Shown here piece by piece: positions 7,366-16,108 of a stretch of 64,000 nucleotides of DNA. Position numbers and translations under genes: made by a program. Positions within the stretch are counted from its first letter, which is position 1. The number at the start of each line of letters is the position of its first letter. The notes below the pieces were generated by a model. That model had not been told where the DNA came from and made no database searches. It saw only the letters and a program-made list of their open reading frames with translations. Source of the stretch: Labrenzia sp. R4_2. Lineage in GTDB: Bacteria; Pseudomonadota; Alphaproteobacteria; Rhizobiales; Stappiaceae. Where the stretch lies: assembly GCF_017743865.1 (NCBI RefSeq), contig NZ_JAGHRJ010000011.1:1-64000 (forward strand), read 5' to 3'.

Positions 7366-9813
7366 ATGGTTGCTCTCAAAAAATTCCGGCATGTTGCGCC
7401 ATCCTTTTCCGATCTTCTGCCTTATGCCGCACTGATCGACAACGGCATCGTGCTCCTGAAGGACGGGGGCTTGATGGCCGGCTGGTATTTTGCCGGGCCG
7501 GACAGTGAAAGCTCAACCGCGTTTGAGCGGAATGAAGTTTCCAGGCAGATCAACTCGGTTCTGGCTCGCCTCGGCAATGGCTGGATGATCCAAATGGAAG
7601 CCATGCGCATTCCCTCAATTGGATATCCGCACAAGGAAAGCTCGCATTTTCCAGACCCGATCACCGCGCTGATTGACGACGAGCGCCGACAACGTTTCGA
7701 AGCCGGCGAGGGGCATTTCGAAAGCCAGCATGCACTCATTCTGACCTACCGGCCGCCGGAGAAAAACAAGTCCAAGCTGGTGAAATACATCTATTCGGAC
7801 GACGCCAGCCGCAACACGTCTTTTGCCTCCCGGACGCTTGAGCACTTCAAGACGACGATCCGGGAGTTTGAGCAATATATGGCGAATGTCGTCTCGATCC
7901 GGCCCATGGAAACACATGAGGTACCGGAAAGGGACGCGGCAAGGGCAGGGGAGAGGCGCGGTCGCTACGATGATCTGCTGCAATTTGCCCGCTTCGCGCT
8001 GATAGGCGAAAACCATCCGATCCGCCTGCCCGATATCCCGATGTATCTCGACCATCTGGTGACGGCAGAGTTCCATCACGGTCTCACCCCCATCATCGAC
8101 GACCGCTATGTGGGTGTCGTGTCGATCGACGGGTTCCCGGGCGAAAGCTGGCCCGGGATCCTCAACGCCCTTGATTTGATGCCGATCACCTATCGGTGGT
8201 CGAGCCGGTTCATTTTCCTTGATCCGGTAGAAGCGCGCTCTGTTCTGGAAAAGACGCGTAAGAAGTGGCTGCAGAAGGTGCGCCCGCTGATGGATCAGCT
8301 TTTTAAGACCAACTCCGGATCGCTCGATCAGGACGCCATGGTGATGGTCGGCGAGACCGAGGACGCAATTGCCGAAGCAAACTCGCAGCTCGTCGCCTTC
8401 GGCCATTATACGCCTGTCATCGTGCTCTTCGAAACAAACCAGGCACGGCTTCAGGAAAAATGTGAGGCGGTGCGCCGGCTTGTGCAGAACGAAGGCTTTG
8501 GCGGGCGCTTCGAAACACTGAATACGACCGAAGCATTCCTGGGAAGTCTACCAGGTGTTTCCTATGCCAATGTTCGCGAACCACTGGTGAGCACACGCAA
8601 TCTTGCGGATCTCGCTCCACTCAACTCCGTCTGGGCCGGCTCTCCGGAAGCGCCATGCCCATTTTATCCCATTGGTTCCCCGCCACTCATGCAAGTGGCG
8701 TCAGGCTCCTCGCCGTTCCGGTTCAACCTCCATGTCGGGGACCTGGGGCATACAATGATTTTCGGGCCGACAGGTTCGGGAAAATCGACGTTACTGGCGC
8801 TGATCGCCGCTCAGTTCCGGCGCTATGAAAACGCTCAAGCCTTCGTCTTCGACAAGGGCAAGTCAATGTACCCGCTCACGTTGGCCATTGGCGCGGATCA
8901 CTATGATGTCGGCAACTCGGACACACTGGCCTTTGCACCGCTTTCATCCCTTGAGGACGACACAGACAAAGCGTTTGCAGCCGGGTGGCTGGAAACTCTC
9001 ATTGAAATGCAAGGCGTGAAGGTCCTGCCGGAGCACCGCAACGCCATCACCACGCAGATAGACTTGATGTCAAAGTCGCAGCGCCGGTCGCTGACTGACT
9101 TCGTTTCGGGTGTTCAAAACCGGGACATCAAGGACGCACTTCAATATTACACCATTGACGGTCCCATGGGATCGCTCCTCGATGCAGAAACGGACGGCCT
9201 ATCGCTCTCCAGTTTCCAGACCTTCGAGATTGAAGAGTTGATGAACATGGGCGACCGGAACCTGATCCCGGTCCTGCTCTATCTTTTCCGCCGGATCGAA
9301 AAACGCCTGACCGGGAACCCGAGCCTGCTCATCCTGGATGAGGCCTGGCTGATGCTCGGTCATCCGGTGTTCCGCGACAAGATCCGGGAGTGGCTCAAAG
9401 TTTTACGGAAAGCCAATTGTGCCGTGGTCCTTGCAACACAATCGATCTCGGATGCCGAACGTTCCGGCATCATCGACGTTCTTAAAGAGAGCTGCCCGAC
9501 AAAGGTTTGCCTGCCCAATGGTGAGGCCCGGGTTTCCGGAACGCGCGACTTTTACGAAAAGCTCGGCTTCAACGACCAGCAAATTCAAATCATCGCCTCG
9601 GCAATCCCGAAGCGCGACTACTACGTCACGTCCCCGGACGGGCGACGGCTCTTCGACATGGCACTCGGCCCGATCACGCTGTCCTTCGTTGGCGCCTCGG
9701 GAAAAGACGATCTGAAGCGGATCGATGACCTTCATCACCAACATGGCGACACATGGCCAATCGAATGGCTCAAGCAAAGAGGGATCGACAATGCCTACCA
9801 ACTCCTTGGCTAA
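7366..9813 (+). CDS. trbE: TrbE, VirB4-like conjugation ATPase
   Basis: An 815-residue VirB4/TrbE ATPase, the largest energiser of the mating channel. The N-terminal half is the CagE/TrbE/VirB domain. The C-terminal motor domain has Walker A GPTGSGKST at about residue 467, Walker B LLILDEAWLML at about 653, and the conserved ATQSISDA sensor region. The length is normal for the family and the frame is intact. It starts two bases after trbD and its 3' end overlaps the start of trbJ by 23 bases, in the canonical trb order. Confidence 0.95.
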   Translation: MVALKKFRHVAPSFSDLLPYAALIDNGIVLLKDGGLMAGWYFAGPDSESSTAFERNEVSRQINSVLARLGNGWMIQMEAMRIPSIGYPHKESSHFPDPITALIDDERRQRFEAGEGHFESQHALILTYRPPEKNKSKLVKYIYSDDASRNTSFASRTLEHFKTTIREFEQYMANVVSIRPMETHEVPERDAARAGERRGRYDDLLQFARFALIGENHPIRLPDIPMYLDHLVTAEFHHGLTPIIDDRYVGVVSIDGFPGESWPGILNALDLMPITYRWSSRFIFLDPVEARSVLEKTRKKWLQKVRPLMDQLFKTNSGSLDQDAMVMVGETEDAIAEANSQLVAFGHYTPVIVLFETNQARLQEKCEAVRRLVQNEGFGGRFETLNTTEAFLGSLPGVSYANVREPLVSTRNLADLAPLNSVWAGSPEAPCPFYPIGSPPLMQVASGSSPFRFNLHVGDLGHTMIFGPTGSGKSTLLALIAAQFRRYENAQAFVFDKGKSMYPLTLAIGADHYDVGNSDTLAFAPLSSLEDDTDKAFAAGWLETLIEMQGVKVLPEHRNAITTQIDLMSKSQRRSLTDFVSGVQNRDIKDALQYYTIDGPMGSLLDAETDGLSLSSFQTFEIEELMNMGDRNLIPVLLYLFRRIEKRLTGNPSLLILDEAWLMLGHPVFRDKIREWLKVLRKANCAVVLATQSISDAERSGIIDVLKESCPTKVCLPNGEARVSGTRDFYEKLGFNDQQIQIIASAIPKRDYYVTSPDGRRLFDMALGPITLSFVGASGKDDLKRIDDLHHQHGDTWPIEWLKQRGIDNAYQLLG

Positions 9814-10585
9814 GTCTCTTGCCAGCGTTTTTTGTGTGATCGCCCTGGCTCAGCCGGCTTTAGCCGGTGGCGGTGGCATTACAGGGGCAACCGAGTTCAC
9901 ACAAATCCTCAACAACAGTGAGCTGATCGCCCTCGGCGGCCAGAATGCTGAACAGATTGCCAATCAGGTTCAGCAGATCGGCAATCAGATCCAGATGATC
10001 GAAAACCAGGTCTCGATCTACGAAAACATGCTGCAAAACACGCTCTCTCTGCCAGACCAGATTTGGGGCGAGGTCGAGCAAAACCTGAGCCAATTGCAGA
10101 GCCTGGTTCAAAAGGGTCAGGGATTGGCATTCTCAATGGGCAATCTGGACGACACGCTGAAACAGCGGTTCCAAAGCTACGCGGAGTTCGGCACGACCGG
10201 CCTACCAGATGGGCAGTCATTTTCGACCATGTATCAAGGTTGGTCCGATACTAATCGGGACACGATCTCCTCGACGCTGAAAGCGGCCGGGTACACCTCC
10301 GATCAGTTTACGACCGAGGAGAACATCATGCGACAGCTCCGGCAGCACTCCCAATCCGCATTGGGCCAAAAGCAGGCCCTGCAGGTCGGTCACGAAATCG
10401 CAGCACAGCAGGTTGAGCAAATGCAAAAGCTCCGCGGTCTTGTCTCTCAGCAGATGACCATGATGGGAACCTGGTACCAATCCGAGCAGACAAAGAGCGA
10501 TCTCGGTCAGGCCCGGAGAGAAGAGTTTTTCGGTGCAACAAAACCCTCGACCAGCGACGGCGACGAAATCAGTGTGGACTTTTGA
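9791..10585 (+). CDS. trbJ: TrbJ, VirB5-like periplasmic pilus-tip/mating protein
   Basis: A 264-residue exported protein. It has a cleavable signal peptide (SLASVFCVIALAQPALA) and then a long Gln/Asn-rich helical region (NAEQIANQVQQIGNQIQMIENQVSIYENM) typical of TrbJ/VirB5 proteins. The start at 9791 lies inside the trbE 3' end and gives a proper signal peptide. The extreme C-terminus reads GDEISVDF, and the same eight residues close the next small gene (finding below). In Ti and RP4 systems TrbJ and TrbK lie side by side, TrbK being an entry-exclusion lipoprotein. Confidence 0.88.
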   Translation: MPTNSLAKSLASVFCVIALAQPALAGGGGITGATEFTQILNNSELIALGGQNAEQIANQVQQIGNQIQMIENQVSIYENMLQNTLSLPDQIWGEVEQNLSQLQSLVQKGQGLAFSMGNLDDTLKQRFQSYAEFGTTGLPDGQSFSTMYQGWSDTNRDTISSTLKAAGYTSDQFTTEENIMRQLRQHSQSALGQKQALQVGHEIAAQQVEQMQKLRGLVSQQMTMMGTWYQSEQTKSDLGQARREEFFGATKPSTSDGDEISVDF

Positions 10586-10587
10586 AG

Positions 10588-10782
10588 ATGCTCAAAACGT
10601 ATTTGTACCTAATGCTTTCTGTTCTTTTGGTGGGTGTTGTGTCCGTCTTCTTCGCAATTGTTTTCTCTGAGGATGAAAGGGAAATAACGAGATTCGAAGC
10701 ACAGAAAAGACTCATGCAATCGGACACGAAGAATTACCCGACAACCGGCGGCGATGAAATCAGCGTGGATTTCGGCAAATGA
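10588..10782 (+). CDS. Small membrane protein at the trbK position
   Basis: A 64-residue protein with one N-terminal hydrophobic segment (LYLMLSVLLVGVVSVFFAIVF) and an acidic, charged tail ending GGDEISVDFGK. It sits between trbJ and trbL, where trbK (entry exclusion) lies in Ti and RP4 plasmids, and overlaps trbL by ATGA. It lacks a lipobox cysteine, so it is not a typical TrbK lipoprotein. The C-terminal GDEISVDF also ends TrbJ, the two DNA copies differing only at synonymous sites. Start taken as the ATG at 10588. Likely an accessory or exclusion factor; function not proven. Confidence 0.65.
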   Translation: MLKTYLYLMLSVLLVGVVSVFFAIVFSEDEREITRFEAQKRLMQSDTKNYPTTGGDEISVDFGK

Positions 10783-11936
10783 AACGAAAAACCCGAAGGG
10801 TCTCAGCTTTGTCGTCGGTTCTTTTGCTGTTGCTGGCGGAACCGTCTCTCGCAGCAGACGGTACGGTGTTGGACAACCTGAAGGATCAGGTCATCTCTGC
10901 AGCGCAAGACTGGGAAGGAACGATCGCGAACGCAGCTCAATCGTTGTTTTGGATCCTCGCCGGCATTGAATTTGGCATTGCTGCTGTTTGGCTGGCTGTT
11001 CAAGCGGCCGCACTTGAAGCCTGGGTAAGCGAGCTGGTTAGACGCATCATGTTCGTCGGCCTCTTCGCATTCATCTTAACGAACGGAACCCAGTTTGCTC
11101 AAGCTGTCGTAGACAGCCTTTTCCAGATAGGTGCAGGCGGGGGCTCAGCTTCTCCGGCGAATATTTTTAACGCTGGCGTCGAAGTTGCCGCAAACCTCTC
11201 TCAAAATGCTCAGTTCGGTCTGTTCGAAGACAATGGGTTGGCCATTGCGTCCGTGCTGGCGATGGTGGTCGTAATAATTTGTTTCTCGCTTGTCGCAGCG
11301 ATCTTCATTGCTGTTTGGATCGAAATGTATGTCGGTTTGCTGGCAGGCATTATCATGCTCGGATTGGGAGGCTCCTCCTACACTAAAGATTTCGCTATCC
11401 GGTACCTAGTCTATGCCTTCTCAGTTGGCATGAAACTCATGGCGCTCGTAATGATCGCGCGTATCGGCTCTCAAGTTCTGATTGGCCTTTCCAATAATTC
11501 AGCAGCCGATGACCAATTCCTTGCGACCCTAACGATCGCCGGGATTTCTGTGGTCGTCTTCATGATCTCAATGTACGTGCCCCAAATCCTGCAAAGCGTT
11601 GTTCAGGGCGTATCGGTTAGCAACGGCATGGAAGTCATCCGACATGGAACTCAAACCAGTACATTTGCAGCCGGAACAGCGATTGGCAGCGCTCAAATGG
11701 CCGCTGGCGCCCGGGCGGCTTATGAGACCGCCAGGAACGATGGTTCCTCAAGAGGACACGCTGCAGCTCAAGCCGCTATGGCACCCTTTGCCGCATTCTC
11801 ATCAGCTGCCGCAGACAAACTCTCTGGTGCCCCTCATGCGGGCAATGCCTCGGCACTCGGCCTTGCCAATCACAAGCTGAAGCAATCCGTTCCAACCAAA
11901 CCACAGGGCAGCGGCTCGTCGCCAAAGTCATACTAG
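10779..11936 (+). CDS. trbL: TrbL, VirB6-like polytopic channel protein
   Basis: A 385-residue polytopic inner-membrane protein. It has a signal-like N-terminus ending SLAADG, then about six hydrophobic helices between residues 50 and 275 (for example LFWILAGIEFGIAAVWLAVQ, ASVLAMVVVIICFSLVAAIF, AGISVVVFMISMYVPQIL), and an Ala/Gly/Ser-rich hydrophilic tail from about residue 290. This fits TrbL/VirB6. The start overlaps the previous stop by ATGA and a 15-base gap leads to trbF. Confidence 0.92.
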   Translation: MKRKTRRVSALSSVLLLLLAEPSLAADGTVLDNLKDQVISAAQDWEGTIANAAQSLFWILAGIEFGIAAVWLAVQAAALEAWVSELVRRIMFVGLFAFILTNGTQFAQAVVDSLFQIGAGGGSASPANIFNAGVEVAANLSQNAQFGLFEDNGLAIASVLAMVVVIICFSLVAAIFIAVWIEMYVGLLAGIIMLGLGGSSYTKDFAIRYLVYAFSVGMKLMALVMIARIGSQVLIGLSNNSAADDQFLATLTIAGISVVVFMISMYVPQILQSVVQGVSVSNGMEVIRHGTQTSTFAAGTAIGSAQMAAGARAAYETARNDGSSRGHAAAQAAMAPFAAFSSAAADKLSGAPHAGNASALGLANHKLKQSVPTKPQGSGSSPKSY

Positions 11937-11951
11937 ACAGCAGGCAAACAG

Positions 11952-12614
11952 ATGAAAAAACAGACCTCAATAGACAATCCATACCTTGCCGCGCGGATGG
12001 AATGGAATGAGCGGTACGGGTCCTACATCCGCACTGCTCGCATATGGCAGGCCATCGGCCTGATTTCCCTCACGATGGCAACAATTGGTTTTGGGTTCGC
12101 TCTCTATCAGAGCACACAAGTCAAACTGGTCCCTTACATCGTTGAAGTCGACAAGCTCGGAACGCCTGCGATCGGCGGGTTCCCGGCTCAGATTGAATAT
12201 GCGGATGAACGGGTTGTCCGATCAATGTTGGGCGCATGGATCGCAAGCTTGCGCTCGGTCTCGCCTGATACTGTTGTTGCAAAGGGCTACATCGACCGCG
12301 TCTATGCGATGCTCCGGCAGGCTGATGTTGCCACCCAGAAGATCAACAATTTCTACCGGACAAATTCCCCGTTTAACCGCGCTCAGTCTCGAACAGTGTC
12401 TGTCGAGGTGACAAGCATCGTGCCTTTGTCCGAAGAATCCTACCAGATCGACTGGACCGAGATTGAACGCGACCGCAAAGGCAAAGAGCTCCAGACAAAG
12501 CGCTGGCGCGGCGTTGCAACTGTGACGCTGTCGCCGCCGCAAGACGAAGCCATCATCCGGCTCAATCCAATCGGACTATATCTCAAGGACTTTGATTGGA
12601 CCGCTCAACTCTAG
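11952..12614 (+). CDS. trbF: TrbF, VirB8-like assembly protein
   Basis: A 220-residue bitopic membrane protein of the VirB8/TrbF family, a periplasmic nucleation factor for the channel. It has a short cytoplasmic N-terminus (NPYLAARMEWNERYGSYI), one transmembrane helix (IGLISLTMATIGFGFALY) and a periplasmic NTF2-like domain with the conserved VPYIVEVDKLG and YQIDWTEIERDRKG segments. It is placed after trbL as expected and the following trbG leader lies within 30 bases. Confidence 0.92.
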   Translation: MKKQTSIDNPYLAARMEWNERYGSYIRTARIWQAIGLISLTMATIGFGFALYQSTQVKLVPYIVEVDKLGTPAIGGFPAQIEYADERVVRSMLGAWIASLRSVSPDTVVAKGYIDRVYAMLRQADVATQKINNFYRTNSPFNRAQSRTVSVEVTSIVPLSEESYQIDWTEIERDRKGKELQTKRWRGVATVTLSPPQDEAIIRLNPIGLYLKDFDWTAQL

Positions 12615-12643
12615 TCCGTCCCCCCGCTCTCAGAGAAAGAAAA

Positions 12644-13480
12644 ATGTTTCCAAACAAAAGACTGCGCGGCGCTGTCAGCACGATCGCAGCCACGGGCCTT
12701 ATTGCCACCGCCTTGCCCCTTCAAGCTTTGGCTGCCGATTACAGCGCGAAAGAACTGCGCGCGCTCGGTCTATCGAGCGACTGGCGCGATGGTCGCAGCG
12801 TTATCACCAAAGGTCCGGACGGCAAGGTGATCTATCTCTATGGCCAGGTTCAGCCGACTGTCGTCTGCGCCCCCCTTCAGGTTTGCGATATTGAACTCCA
12901 GCCTGGTGAAGTCGTGCGCAATGTGATGGTTGGAGACACAGTGCGCTGGAAGGTGGACCCGGCAACATCCGGTGGCCCTAACGGCAACACCGTTCATTTG
13001 ATCATCAAACCAACGGAACCCGGGCTTGTCACCTCCATGGTGGTGACAACATCGCGGCGCACTTATCAGATCAAACTGCGAAGTGACGATCACCGCTACA
13101 TGGCACGGGTCGGGTTCGATTACCCGGAAGACATCCAGGCCAAGTTCGAAGCAGCCAATCGTCAACTTGAGGCGAACATCATCCCCGGCGCTGGTGTCCC
13201 TGCGGAAAATCTGGACTTTAAATTCCATCTACAAGGCCAAGCCAGATGGCGTCCAACCCGTGTCTATTCCGACGGCACCAAGACATACATCCAGTTCCCA
13301 TCTGGGATGGCATCCAGTGATGCCCCAGTTCTCTATGTCACCTCTGGCGGAGAGAACCAGATCGTGAACTACCGCCTCAAAGGTCACCTGATGATTGTCG
13401 ACTACATGATCGATAGGGCCGTGCTCGTGTCAGGTGTTGGCGGCCGCCAACAAAAAGTTCGCATTGCGAGGGGAGGCTGA
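12644..13480 (+). CDS. trbG: TrbG, VirB9-like outer-membrane core protein
   Basis: A 278-residue exported protein of the VirB9/CagX/TrbG family that forms the outer-membrane core with TrbH and TrbI. It has a signal peptide ending QALAADYS, a central domain with VIYLYGQVQPTVVCAPLQVCDIEL, and a C-terminal CagX region (RWRPTRVYSDGTKTYIQFP, NYRLKGHLMIVDYMIDRAVLVSG). The frame opens at 12596, but the ATG at 12644 gives a proper signal peptide. Confidence 0.92.
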   Translation: MFPNKRLRGAVSTIAATGLIATALPLQALAADYSAKELRALGLSSDWRDGRSVITKGPDGKVIYLYGQVQPTVVCAPLQVCDIELQPGEVVRNVMVGDTVRWKVDPATSGGPNGNTVHLIIKPTEPGLVTSMVVTTSRRTYQIKLRSDDHRYMARVGFDYPEDIQAKFEAANRQLEANIIPGAGVPAENLDFKFHLQGQARWRPTRVYSDGTKTYIQFPSGMASSDAPVLYVTSGGENQIVNYRLKGHLMIVDYMIDRAVLVSGVGGRQQKVRIARGG

Positions 13481-13482
13481 AC

Positions 13483-13950
13483 ATGACGCTTTCCCGTCGT
13501 TTGTTTCTAAAAGCCCTTGGCAATTCGGCCCTTGCTGGATCCCTTGCAGGGTGCAAGACGACACGAACCGGTTGGTTTAATCCGGCAACCAGCATGGACG
13601 CAGCAGAACTTACCACTGAGACAGCTACCGCTATTGCCGAAGACATGGTTGCGCCCCTCTCCCAACATCTGGACGTTGGCACAAGCACGGTTGCCCTTCG
13701 TCTAGATCCATCTGAATTTGGCCTGGCGCTGGATAAGTCTCTGCGGGGCAGGGGCTACGCGGTTATCAAAGCCGACCAAGAGGTTGTCAATGGAGCAGCC
13801 ATTCCCTTGGCCTACACCATCCAGTCTGATGCAGCTCAGATACTCGTGCGCATAACAACGCCGACAGTCGAACTGGCACGGAGCTATCAATCCACAATAA
13901 ACGGGGCAGCTTCCCTTAGTCCCATCTCCATTCTGACACGTTCGATTTGA
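13483..13950 (+). CDS. trbH: TrbH, conjugation lipoprotein (VirB7 role)
   Basis: A 155-residue lipoprotein. The N-terminus SRRLFLKALGNSALAGSLAGC has a twin-arginine-like start and a lipobox with the acylated Cys in LAGC. The rest matches TrbH: a conserved segment around TAIAEDMVAPLSQHLDVG and a C-terminal strand pattern (AIPLAYTIQSDAAQILVRI). It begins two bases after trbG. In trb systems TrbH stabilises the outer core together with TrbG and TrbI. Confidence 0.85.
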   Translation: MTLSRRLFLKALGNSALAGSLAGCKTTRTGWFNPATSMDAAELTTETATAIAEDMVAPLSQHLDVGTSTVALRLDPSEFGLALDKSLRGRGYAVIKADQEVVNGAAIPLAYTIQSDAAQILVRITTPTVELARSYQSTINGAASLSPISILTRSI

Positions 13951-13963
13951 GGCACCGGCATTC

Positions 13964-15313
13964 ATGAACACTTCGAATTCAGCGTCCTTTGAGCCTGCTC
14001 AAGATGGGCAAACTCAATTTGATGAGGACCATCCTAAAATCCGCCGCCTGAACAAGCTTCCTATCGTCGTGTTCGTTGCGCTCGTGATCCTGTTCGGCAT
14101 CGTGATCATCTATGGTCTTGCGAACCGCAGCGCTAACATAAGCAGCGATGCTGGGAATGATGGAGGTGGAGTACCGGCCAGTGGCTTTGCGGATCAACTC
14201 AAAGCAGGCATTAGCAATGGTGTTATTGATCCGCCCAGTCAGATAATTGCCGCAGTTCAGCCAGAGCCAGTGAGAGAGGCAATTCCAGAAAAGATGCAAC
14301 ACCGACGCCCCTTCGGGAATCCGTTCCAACCGCAGCCAGCAGCAACTGCGGAGACTGCCCGGCCGCAAGATACAAAAGCAGATTGGCGGGACAGTTTGGA
14401 CCGACAGTTTGAAGAACAGCAACTCCAGGAGATGCATCGCCAGCGCATGAAGCGGCTTCAGTCCATCGATGCGGCCAACGACAGCCCAACCGTGGTGAAC
14501 ATTGAGGACCTCCAGAAGAGCGCGCTTCACATTCAAACAGAGCAAAACCAACTACACGGCAATTCGAGCTTCAGACGGAATTCTTCTTCTCCCGATCTCC
14601 TGTCTGCAGCGCTTCAGGCGGCTCAAGCCGGAACGCCCAACTCCGATCCGAATGGGCAAATCGGGAAGCAAGCATTCCTCAATCAGGACATAACGAATGC
14701 CGGATACCTGGCGAACCGGGTTGTCCCTCAACAATCGGCATACGAACTGAAGCGCGGGTCCGTGATCCCGGCAACGTTGATCACCGGCATAAACTCCGAC
14801 CTTCCAGGCCGAATCACAGCGCAAGTCAGACAAAACGTCTACGACAGCGCCACAGGCCATCTTCTTCTGATCCCGCAGGGAAGCAAACTCTTTGGTCGAT
14901 ACGATTCAGATGTTTCCTTCGGCCAAAACCGGGTTTTGGTCGTTTGGACGGATCTCATATTTCCCAACGGCGCCACCCTAAACATCGGCGCTATGGCTGG
15001 TGTGGATACGCAAGGCTACGGGGGCTTAAAGGACAAGGTGAAGAACCATTATCTTCGAACCTTTGGATCCGCCGCGCTCCTTGCGGTGATTGGGGCTGGC
15101 ATCGACATGGCAGTTCCAGAAAGTTCAACACTGTCCAATCAAAGCACAGCCTCCGATGCAGCCCGCCGCAATTTCGCAGAAGTATTTGGGAGGGTTGCAG
15201 AACGGACAATCAGCAAAAACCTGGATGTCCAACCGACACTGCAGATCCGGCCCGGCTACAAGTTCAACATTCTCGTCGATCAGGATATTATTTTTCCAGG
15301 GTCGAGCGGATAA
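13964..15313 (+). CDS. trbI: TrbI, VirB10-like core-complex protein
   Basis: A 449-residue VirB10/TrbI protein that spans the envelope. It has a cytoplasmic N-terminus (about residues 1-30), a transmembrane helix (LPIVVFVALVILFGIVIIYG), a proline/glutamine-rich periplasmic linker to about residue 230, and a C-terminal beta-barrel domain with the signature SAYELKRGSVIPATLITGIN, LLIPQGSKLFGRYDS and the VVWTDLIFPNG segment. The frame is intact and normal in length. It closes the trb operon; I see no terminator directly after it. Confidence 0.94.
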   Translation: MNTSNSASFEPAQDGQTQFDEDHPKIRRLNKLPIVVFVALVILFGIVIIYGLANRSANISSDAGNDGGGVPASGFADQLKAGISNGVIDPPSQIIAAVQPEPVREAIPEKMQHRRPFGNPFQPQPAATAETARPQDTKADWRDSLDRQFEEQQLQEMHRQRMKRLQSIDAANDSPTVVNIEDLQKSALHIQTEQNQLHGNSSFRRNSSSPDLLSAALQAAQAGTPNSDPNGQIGKQAFLNQDITNAGYLANRVVPQQSAYELKRGSVIPATLITGINSDLPGRITAQVRQNVYDSATGHLLLIPQGSKLFGRYDSDVSFGQNRVLVVWTDLIFPNGATLNIGAMAGVDTQGYGGLKDKVKNHYLRTFGSAALLAVIGAGIDMAVPESSTLSNQSTASDAARRNFAEVFGRVAERTISKNLDVQPTLQIRPGYKFNILVDQDIIFPGSSG

Positions 15314-15444
15314 GGAATCTCGATCCTGGTAGTGCCGCAAACTGGAAGAATTTCAGACCAAACTGAGGCTTATGCCGGACAGGAAATGACGTTGGGCGAT
15401 TTAATCCTAGAAGTTCCTGTAAAGGGCTCAGTACATCGGAAAAA

Positions 15445-15752
15445 TCAACTTTGAAGCAATTCGGCTGTCGCAGGCATGCGCTGCAGACTTGCTAAAATTC
15501 TCTTTCGCCAGGCCGGACCAGAGTCCAATGCAGTCTTGTAGGCTTCAATCAGGTCTTCGGGCCTGGTTTCGCTCAAAGCTTCAATCAAAAATGCTGCTTG
15601 CGCTCGATCCTTGTGTGCCTTGAGTGGATCCGGTCCGCCTTGTCTTCCGTCTGCAACAATCAGCTTGTGAACTGCAAAGTGTGCCGGCCGCGGAATTTGC
15701 ACCAGCACACCTGATCTCTAGAGAAAAGGAACGCGAATTGCATCGGCAATCT
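15445..15752 (-). pseudogene. Truncated GSU2403-type nucleotidyltransferase remnant
   Basis: A broken C-terminal copy of the intact gene at 17923-18939. The open part reads SGVLVQIPRPAHFAVHKLIV and continues to ATAELLQS, nearly identical to the end of the intact protein (VLVQIPRPERFAIHKLIV to ATAEFLQS). Going upstream, similarity continues through IADAIRVPFL but a TAG replaces the codon of the conserved Tyr, and the homology then stops near 15752. It is therefore a truncated copy with a nonsense codon. With the intact copy it forms an imperfect direct repeat flanking the first Fic gene. Confidence 0.8.
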
Positions 15753-16108
15753 CAGTTCGACTGATCCGAAGACTGGGCGATCATCAGCGGCTAGCGGACC
15801 CAATTGCAGGTCGCCCACTTCTGGCTCAGTTACAGCCAGGGCCTTCGTCTGTGCCTATCTCCTGCAAATCTACGAACGGCAGGCTAACCATTTCAAAGCG
15901 GGCCGCATAACAACCAAGTTTTGCCCACTCCCCAACATCATCGGTCGATCACCGGAGATCGATTTATGATCTGACATACCCAGATTGCTGCGCGAAGTTA
16001 AACGTTTTTCACAAAAATACTTATCCAAGAACAGTTTTCATGTGATAGGAACGGAAATCATGGAGGCAAAGCTTTCAAGCAAAAATTCATGCCAAGGAAA
16101 CGGAATTC
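15753..16108. other. Degenerate region before the first Fic gene
   Basis: About 350 bases with no intact gene. On the minus strand short open stretches joined by frameshifts (around 15780-15930) look protein-like, for example FEMVSLPFVDLQEIG, so this may be a decayed gene, but I cannot name it. The ribosome binding site for the Fic gene (AAGGAA) is at its right edge. Confidence 0.3.
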
